From positions 28,720 to 92,719 of the forward strand of contig SVGC01000001.1 in the NCBI GenBank assembly GCA_015056495.1: a DNA stretch of 64,000 bases. The letters run 5' to 3'. Every line of letters begins with the position of its first letter. Position 1 is the first letter of the stretch. The position numbers and the translations under genes are program-made. The notes beneath the pieces are model-generated. The model was not told the DNA's origin and made no database searches. It saw only the letters and a list, made by a program, of their open reading frames with translations. Source of the stretch: Butyrivibrio sp. Its GTDB lineage: Bacteria > Bacillota > Clostridia > Lachnospirales > Lachnospiraceae. Below, one piece after another: positions 59,468 through 64,000 of this stretch.

Positions 59468-59490
59468 AGATCCGCACCGGTTGCGGATTT
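59468..59490 (+). terminator. Hairpin after the bactofilin gene
   Basis: ATCCGCA-CCGGT-TGCGGAT with T/A neighbours, 20 bp after the stop. It resembles the first hairpin of the dispersed structured repeat (AAATCCGCA/TGCGGATTT). A degraded linker (TTCAAAAAAGGTCATAC) follows, so it may be a repeat relic acting as a terminator. Confidence 0.5.
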
Positions 59491-59546
59491 CAAAAAAGGT
59501 CATACACGCTGCTTTGAGTAATATATATTAGTAATTGGAGAAATAT

Positions 59547-60242
59547 ATGAGAATAGTATTAAAGCTTAGCGGAGAAGCGCTGGCAGGTAGTAAGAAGACA
59601 GGTTTCGATGAAGAGACTGTTAGAAAAGTTGCACTGCAGGTTAAACAGCTTGTTGATGCAGGCACAGAAGTTGGTATCGTTATAGGCGGTGGTAATTTCT
59701 GGAGAGGCAGAACAAGTGAGAATATTGACAGAGTCAAGGCTGATCAGATCGGTATGCTTGCCACTGTTATGAACTGTATTTATGTTTCAGAGATCTTCCG
59801 TAGCGAAGGTATGCCAACTAGTATACTTACACCTTTTGAGTGCGGATCCTTCACTAAACTTTTTTCTAAGGACAGAGCAAATAAATATTTCTCAAGGGGT
59901 ATGGTAGTTTTCTTTGCTGGCGGCACAGGACACCCATATTTCTCAACAGATACAGGTGTGGTTCTTAGAGCTGTTGAAGTCGAGGCTGATGTGCTTCTTC
60001 TTGCAAAGGCAGTTGATGGCGTTTATGACAGTGATCCTGCCAAGAATCCTGATGCAAAACGTTATGACAAACTTACAATTGATGAAGTTGTAGCAAATAA
60101 TCTGCAGGTTGTTGATATGACAGCATCTATTCTGGCTAGAGATAATCACATGCCAATGCGTGTGTTTGCTCTTCAGGAAGAAAACAGTATTGTAAAGGCT
60201 GCTAGTGGCAATTTCAATGGCACTACAGTTACTTGCGACTAA
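59547..60242 (+). CDS. pyrH: UMP kinase
   Basis: A 231-residue amino-acid-kinase-fold enzyme that converts UMP to UDP. Motifs are MRIVLKLSGEALAG at the N-terminus, GIVIGGGNFWRGR near 55, DQIGMLATVMNCIYVSE near 75, FFAGGTGHPYFSTDTGVVLRAVE near 130 and KAVDGVYDSDPAKNPDAKRYD near 160. Start at the ATG after GGAG; a TTG 12 bp upstream overlaps the site. First gene of the pyrH-frr-uppS-cdsA-dxr-rseP run. Confidence 0.96.
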   Translation: MRIVLKLSGEALAGSKKTGFDEETVRKVALQVKQLVDAGTEVGIVIGGGNFWRGRTSENIDRVKADQIGMLATVMNCIYVSEIFRSEGMPTSILTPFECGSFTKLFSKDRANKYFSRGMVVFFAGGTGHPYFSTDTGVVLRAVEVEADVLLLAKAVDGVYDSDPAKNPDAKRYDKLTIDEVVANNLQVVDMTASILARDNHMPMRVFALQEENSIVKAASGNFNGTTVTCD

Positions 60243-60259
60243 TAAAGAGAGGAAATACC

Positions 60260-60811
60260 ATGAACGAAAAAATTAAAGCTTACAATGATAAAATGGACAA
60301 GGCATATAACTTCCTGATTGAAGATCTGCAGGCAATCAGAGCTGGACGTGCCAACCCACATGTTCTTGACAAGATCAAGGTTGATTATTACGGAACACCT
60401 ACTCCAATCCAGCAGGTTGGTAATGTTTCTGTTCCAGAAGCAAGAATGATCCAGATCGCACCTTGGGATAAGAACCTTATTAAAGATATTGAGAAGGCTC
60501 TTATGACATCTGATCTTGGTATCACACCAAGTAATGATGGCAGTGTTATAAGACTTATTTTCCCAGAGCTTACTGAGGAACGCAGAAAACAGCTCGCAAA
60601 GGATATTAAGAAAAAGGGCGAGGATGCAAAGGTTGCTGTTCGTAATATCAGACGTGATGGCAATGATGCTTTCAAGAAACTTAAGGGAACAGAAATCTCA
60701 GAGGATGAGATCGCGGATCTTGAAGATGAGCTTCAGAAGCTTACAGACAAGTTCATTAAGGACATTGATGCTGTAGTTGAAGAAAAGAACAAAGAGATCA
60801 TGAAGGTCTGA
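60260..60811 (+). CDS. frr: Ribosome recycling factor
   Basis: A 183-residue factor that splits post-termination ribosomes with EF-G. Conserved parts are LQAIRAGRANPHVLDKIKVDYYGTPTPIQQ, ARMIQIAPWD, SDLGITPSNDGSVIRLIFPELTEERRKQLAK and the helical C-terminus KLTDKFIKDIDAVVEEKNKEIMKV. Length is typical. Start at the ATG after AGAGAGG, 17 bp beyond the pyrH stop. Confidence 0.97.
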   Translation: MNEKIKAYNDKMDKAYNFLIEDLQAIRAGRANPHVLDKIKVDYYGTPTPIQQVGNVSVPEARMIQIAPWDKNLIKDIEKALMTSDLGITPSNDGSVIRLIFPELTEERRKQLAKDIKKKGEDAKVAVRNIRRDGNDAFKKLKGTEISEDEIADLEDELQKLTDKFIKDIDAVVEEKNKEIMKV

Positions 60812-60885
60812 TAAAATTTAGATTATTAAAATATCTTTGGGGCTGGAGTTATGGGACTTCAGCCTCATATTAGTAGGTGGTATAA

Positions 60886-61608
60886 ATGGAAGAAGATAAG
60901 AAGATCCCACAGCATGTAGCAATTATTCTTGATGGAAATGGCAGATGGGCCAAGGCTAAGGGCATGCCTCGTAATTATGGACATATGCAGGGTGCTAAAG
61001 CCGTAGAAGATATACTGGAAGTAGCAAGAGATATGGGTATTAAATATCTTACAGTATATGCTTTTTCAACTGAAAACTGGAATAGACCTGATACAGAAGT
61101 TTCTGCGCTTATGACTATTCTTAGACAGTATCTTAAGACAAGTATCAAAAAGTCTATGAAGAACAATGTAAGATGTCGTGTAATAGGCGAAAGAAGCAGA
61201 TTATCAGATGATATAAGAAGTGCGATAGAAGAGCTTGAAGAGACTACTAAAGAAAATACAGGCCTTCAGTTTACTATTGCTATCAACTATGGCAGCCGTG
61301 ATGAAATAACAAGAGCTGTCAGAAAGATTGCAGCAAGATGTGCTGCAGGAGAAATCTCAGCAGAAGATATCACAGAAAAGATGATCAGTGAGAATCTTGA
61401 TACATGGGATCTGCCTGATCCTGATCTTATGATCAGAACCTGTGGAGAGCAGAGAATATCTAATTATCTGCTTTGGCAGTGCGCTTATACTGAGTTCTAT
61501 TATGCTCAGGTTGCATGGCCGGATTTTGACAAAGAGCAGTTGCAGATGGCTCTTGATTCCTACGGCAAGCGTGATAGAAAGTATGGCGGACTTCTGCAGG
61601 ATAAGTGA
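60886..61608 (+). CDS. uppS: Isoprenyl transferase (undecaprenyl diphosphate synthase)
   Basis: A 240-residue cis-prenyltransferase that builds the lipid carrier for wall synthesis. Motifs are HVAIILDGNGRWAKAKGMPRNYGH with the catalytic Asp near residue 18, LTVYAFSTENWNRP near 65, FTIAINYGSRDEI near 145 and DPDLMIRTCGEQRISNYLLWQCAYTEFYY near 190. Start after TAGGTGG. Confidence 0.96.
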   Translation: MEEDKKIPQHVAIILDGNGRWAKAKGMPRNYGHMQGAKAVEDILEVARDMGIKYLTVYAFSTENWNRPDTEVSALMTILRQYLKTSIKKSMKNNVRCRVIGERSRLSDDIRSAIEELEETTKENTGLQFTIAINYGSRDEITRAVRKIAARCAAGEISAEDITEKMISENLDTWDLPDPDLMIRTCGEQRISNYLLWQCAYTEFYYAQVAWPDFDKEQLQMALDSYGKRDRKYGGLLQDK

Positions 61609-61639
61609 TATATAAATACATTATTAGGGAGAGTACAGA

Positions 61640-62455
61640 GTGAAAACGAGGGTTATTAGTGGAGTTGTAATAGCAATATTACTACTGGTAGTTCTTCTTT
61701 CTGGCGGTTATGTAATGGCTGGGGTACTGATGTTGCTTTCTTTTGTAGCATACAACGAACTGATCAGAGCTTGTGGTGTGCATACTGAGGGAGTGAAGGT
61801 CAATGGCCTGGAACTTATGGGGTATATAGGAATAGCACTTCATTATTTTTTGATGGTCTTTTTCAAAGACGCAAAAGTGTTCATTATTTCTGTAATGTTT
61901 ACATTTTTTGTAGTTATGGGAGTTTATGTTTTAACTTTTCCTAAGTACAAGGCACAGCAGGCAATAGCAGCTGTGTTTAGTTTTGTGTATGCGCCGGTGA
62001 TGCTTTCATTTATTTATATGCTCCGTATAATGGATGACTATGGAAGATTTATCTGCTGGATACCATTTGTGGCATGGATCTGCGATACTTTTGCATATCT
62101 CTCAGGAATGGCTTTCGGCAAACACAAGCTGGCACCTGTGCTGTCTCCTAAAAAGACTATAGAAGGCTCTATTGGAGGCACTTTGGCCAGTGTTATCACT
62201 GGAGGGATTTTTGGATACATTTTATCCACAAATATGGTTCATAATAATAATCTGATATGGGTATTTATGATAATAACATTTGTGGCAGCAATTGTTTCTC
62301 AGATAGGTGATCTTGCTGCTTCAGGTATCAAGAGAGACCATGGTATCAAGGATTACGGCAATATCATTCCTGGACATGGCGGTATTATGGATAGATTTGA
62401 CAGTGTTATTTTTGTAGCACCTATGATATATGGACTTGCAGTGATCATGTTGTAA
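61640..62455 (+). CDS. cdsA: Phosphatidate cytidylyltransferase
   Basis: A 271-residue membrane enzyme that makes CDP-diacylglycerol. Seven or eight hydrophobic segments are visible, and the C-terminal family signature is IVSQIGDLAASGIKRDHGIKDYGNIIPGHGGIMDRFDSVIF, with SPKKTIEGSIGG earlier. Initiation appears to be GTG, after AGGGAGAG. It follows uppS by 31 bp in the operon. Confidence 0.95.
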   Translation: MKTRVISGVVIAILLLVVLLSGGYVMAGVLMLLSFVAYNELIRACGVHTEGVKVNGLELMGYIGIALHYFLMVFFKDAKVFIISVMFTFFVVMGVYVLTFPKYKAQQAIAAVFSFVYAPVMLSFIYMLRIMDDYGRFICWIPFVAWICDTFAYLSGMAFGKHKLAPVLSPKKTIEGSIGGTLASVITGGIFGYILSTNMVHNNNLIWVFMIITFVAAIVSQIGDLAASGIKRDHGIKDYGNIIPGHGGIMDRFDSVIFVAPMIYGLAVIML

Positions 62456-62500
62456 GATGATCATCTTAAATGAATTTGTTTATTTGGAGGCGTAAGCTTA

Positions 62501-63652
62501 ATGGGTAGAAAGTTGATACTTCTTGGCTCTACAGGGTCAATCGGAACACAGACTCTTGATGTTGTAAGAGCAAATAGAGAAGAACTTGAAGTTATAGGTC
62601 TTGCTGCCAATTCCAATGTGGAACTGGTAGAGAAGCAGGCTAGAGAATTCAGACCAAAGGTCATTACAATGTATGATCCAAAGGCTGCTAAAGATCTTAG
62701 GATAAGACTTGCTGATATGCCTGTAGAGATCCTTGAAGGTATGGAAGGCCTTATCAATATGGTGCAGGTTCCGGAGGCTGATACAGTGCTGACTGCTGTA
62801 GTTGGTATGATCGGTATCAGACCTACTATTGCAGCGATCGAGAGTCACAAGGACATTGCTCTTGCCAATAAGGAGACTCTGGTTACTGCAGGACATATTA
62901 TCATGGCTCTTGCAAAAGAGAATAATGTTTCAATCCTTCCTGTTGATTCAGAGCATAGTGCAATCTTCCAGGCTCTCAACGGTGAGCCAAAGCGTAAGCT
63001 TGAAAAGATCCTGCTTACTGCTTCAGGTGGCCCTTTCAGAGGTAAAAAGAGAGAAGAGCTGGTGAACATGACAGCCAGTGATGCCCTTAAACATCCAAAC
63101 TGGAGCATGGGACCAAAGGTTACTATTGATTCAGCTTCTCTTGTTAACAAGGGACTTGAAGTAATGGAAGCTAAATGGCTCTTTGATGTAGATCTGGATC
63201 AGATACAGGTTGTAGTACAGCCACAGAGTATCATTCATTCCATGGTGCAGTATGTTGACGGCTCTGTAATGGCTCAGCTTGGTGTGCCAGATATGAAGCT
63301 GCCTATCCAGTATGCACTTTTTTATCCTGACAGAGTGTTTATGGATGAAAAGAGGCTTGATTTCTATGAGCTCGGTAGCATAACTTTTGAAAAGCCTGAT
63401 ACTGATACATTTGTAGGATTAAAACTTGCCTATGATGCAGCAAGAACAGGCGGTTCTATGCCTACTGTATTTAACGCTGCCAATGAAATGGCTGTTAAGA
63501 TGTTTTTACAGGAAAAAATCAAATTCCTTGAGATATATGACATGATCAGTGAAGCTATGGCTCATCATAAGGTGGTACTCAACCCATCAGTAGATGAGAT
63601 CCTTATTGCTGAGTCTGAGACATACGATTATCTGGGCTCTAAAGAGTGGTAA
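62501..63652 (+). CDS. dxr: 1-deoxy-D-xylulose 5-phosphate reductoisomerase
   Basis: A 383-residue enzyme of the MEP isoprenoid pathway. The NADPH-binding GSTGSIGTQTLDVVR is at the N-terminus. ALANKETLVTAGHII, PVDSEHSAIFQALNG (metal site), LTASGGPFRGKKREEL, KHPNWSMGPKVTIDSASLVNKGLEVMEA and HSMVQYVDGSVMAQLG are all standard. The product feeds the precursors that UppS uses. RBS GGAGG. Confidence 0.97.
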   Translation: MGRKLILLGSTGSIGTQTLDVVRANREELEVIGLAANSNVELVEKQAREFRPKVITMYDPKAAKDLRIRLADMPVEILEGMEGLINMVQVPEADTVLTAVVGMIGIRPTIAAIESHKDIALANKETLVTAGHIIMALAKENNVSILPVDSEHSAIFQALNGEPKRKLEKILLTASGGPFRGKKREELVNMTASDALKHPNWSMGPKVTIDSASLVNKGLEVMEAKWLFDVDLDQIQVVVQPQSIIHSMVQYVDGSVMAQLGVPDMKLPIQYALFYPDRVFMDEKRLDFYELGSITFEKPDTDTFVGLKLAYDAARTGGSMPTVFNAANEMAVKMFLQEKIKFLEIYDMISEAMAHHKVVLNPSVDEILIAESETYDYLGSKEW

Positions 63653-63698
63653 TGTTGATTGGACTGCGTATATGCTAGTTGCAGGAGGTTGTTGATCT

Positions 63699-64000
63699 AT
63701 GATAGTCAGTATCATCATATTTTTTATAATATTCGGAGTGCTTGTAATATCCCATGAAGGCGGGCATTTCCTTATTGCCAAGGCTAACGGCATCAGGGTA
63801 AATGAATTTACCATTGGAATGGGACCGGCACTTTTTAAAACTAAAAAAGGTGATACGGAATATAGTATAAGACTGCTTCCTTTCGGAGGCGCATGTATAT
63901 TTGATGGCATGGATGGCCTTGAAGATGACAAAGAAGAAGAAACTCAGGAATATGATGAGCATTCTTTCAGAAATGCCAAGGTATGGTCAAGGATCGCTAC
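63699..64000 (+). CDS. rseP: RIP metalloprotease RseP (partial, 3' end outside window)
   Basis: The first 100 residues of a site-2 protease that cuts membrane-embedded regulators. The first transmembrane helix contains the zinc motif HEGGH (His19, Glu20, His23), with Gly where Leu is usual (HELGH). NGIRVNEFTIGMGPALFKTKKGDTEYSIRLLPFGGACIFDGMDG follows; the last Gly-rich part is also conserved. The frame remains open at the window edge. RBS AGGAGG. Last visible gene of the housekeeping operon. Confidence 0.93.
   Translation, partial: MIVSIIIFFIIFGVLVISHEGGHFLIAKANGIRVNEFTIGMGPALFKTKKGDTEYSIRLLPFGGACIFDGMDGLEDDKEEETQEYDEHSFRNAKVWSRIA

Noticed and set aside
1..64000. tRNA or rRNA genes
   Set aside because: No cloverleaf-like or ribosomal sequence was recognised on reading the intergenic regions; a tRNAscan run would settle this.

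Overview
The window looks like a low-GC anaerobic Firmicute of the Lachnospiraceae, most like Butyrivibrio or Pseudobutyrivibrio. The evidence is an oxygen-independent class III ribonucleotide reductase, secreted plant polysaccharide enzymes (GH10 xylanase, PL9 pectate lyase, a GH32-like lipoprotein), many cell-surface lipoproteins, a bactofilin, and a pyrH-frr-uppS-cdsA-dxr-rseP housekeeping run. Genus is inferred from gene content only. No rRNA, tRNA, transposase, phage gene or CRISPR array was seen.

Layout. 1-2.7 kb: ABC importer of the TrpX/BPD_transp_2 type (binding protein cut by the window edge). 2.9-6.9 kb: small unknown gene, nrdG and nrdD (fused to a redoxin). 6.9-7.9 kb: 54-bp repeat array and a MITE. 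7.9-11.5 kb: DUF4353-type lipoprotein and a C39-like protein. 12.1-15.8 kb: glycerate module (GntP permease, glycerate kinase, divergent CdaR-type regulator). 15.9-18.8 kb: beta-helix lipoprotein and xylanase. 18.9-19.9 kb: a second 54-bp array, then a promoter-to-terminator unit with no protein gene, encoding five matching hairpins. 19.9-23.6 kb: clostripain-like peptidase and K+ channel. 23.7-26.9 kb: LacI regulator and GH32-like lipoprotein, bracketed by about 205-bp inverted elements. 26.9-34.6 kb: exported giant repeat protein, two transglutaminase-like proteins and a membrane-anchored acidic protein. 34.8-44.1 kb: CPBP protein, hybrid histidine kinase, REC-GGDEF, LytTR regulator and GGDEF-EAL-PAS-GGDEF. 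44.1-51.9 kb: AI-2E-family permease, truA, DUF2974 hydrolase, secreted protein, uracil permease, pgi. 52-53.7 kb: second MITE copy, third 54-bp array, nuclease-like protein. 54-64 kb: PL9 lyase, phosphoesterase, polysaccharide deacetylase, bactofilin and the pyrH-to-rseP cluster.

The most unusual material is between the genes. (1) A noncoding transcript of about 330 nt (19455-19785) has a near-consensus promoter, an intrinsic terminator and five hairpins that covary in the stem and keep a GC-GAWG-GC core. (2) Three arrays share an exact 54-bp period, and two share the same palindromic framework. (3) A dispersed structured repeat carries a conserved 16-nt linker (CGTAAGAAAATGATTC type) between two hairpins, with compensatory changes between copies. 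(4) A 146-bp MITE has two nearly identical copies, each with a perfect 8-bp target duplication; one interrupts an older copy of family (3). (5) 70-bp palindromes built on a GGGGACGTATCAAA half-site sit immediately after stop codons.
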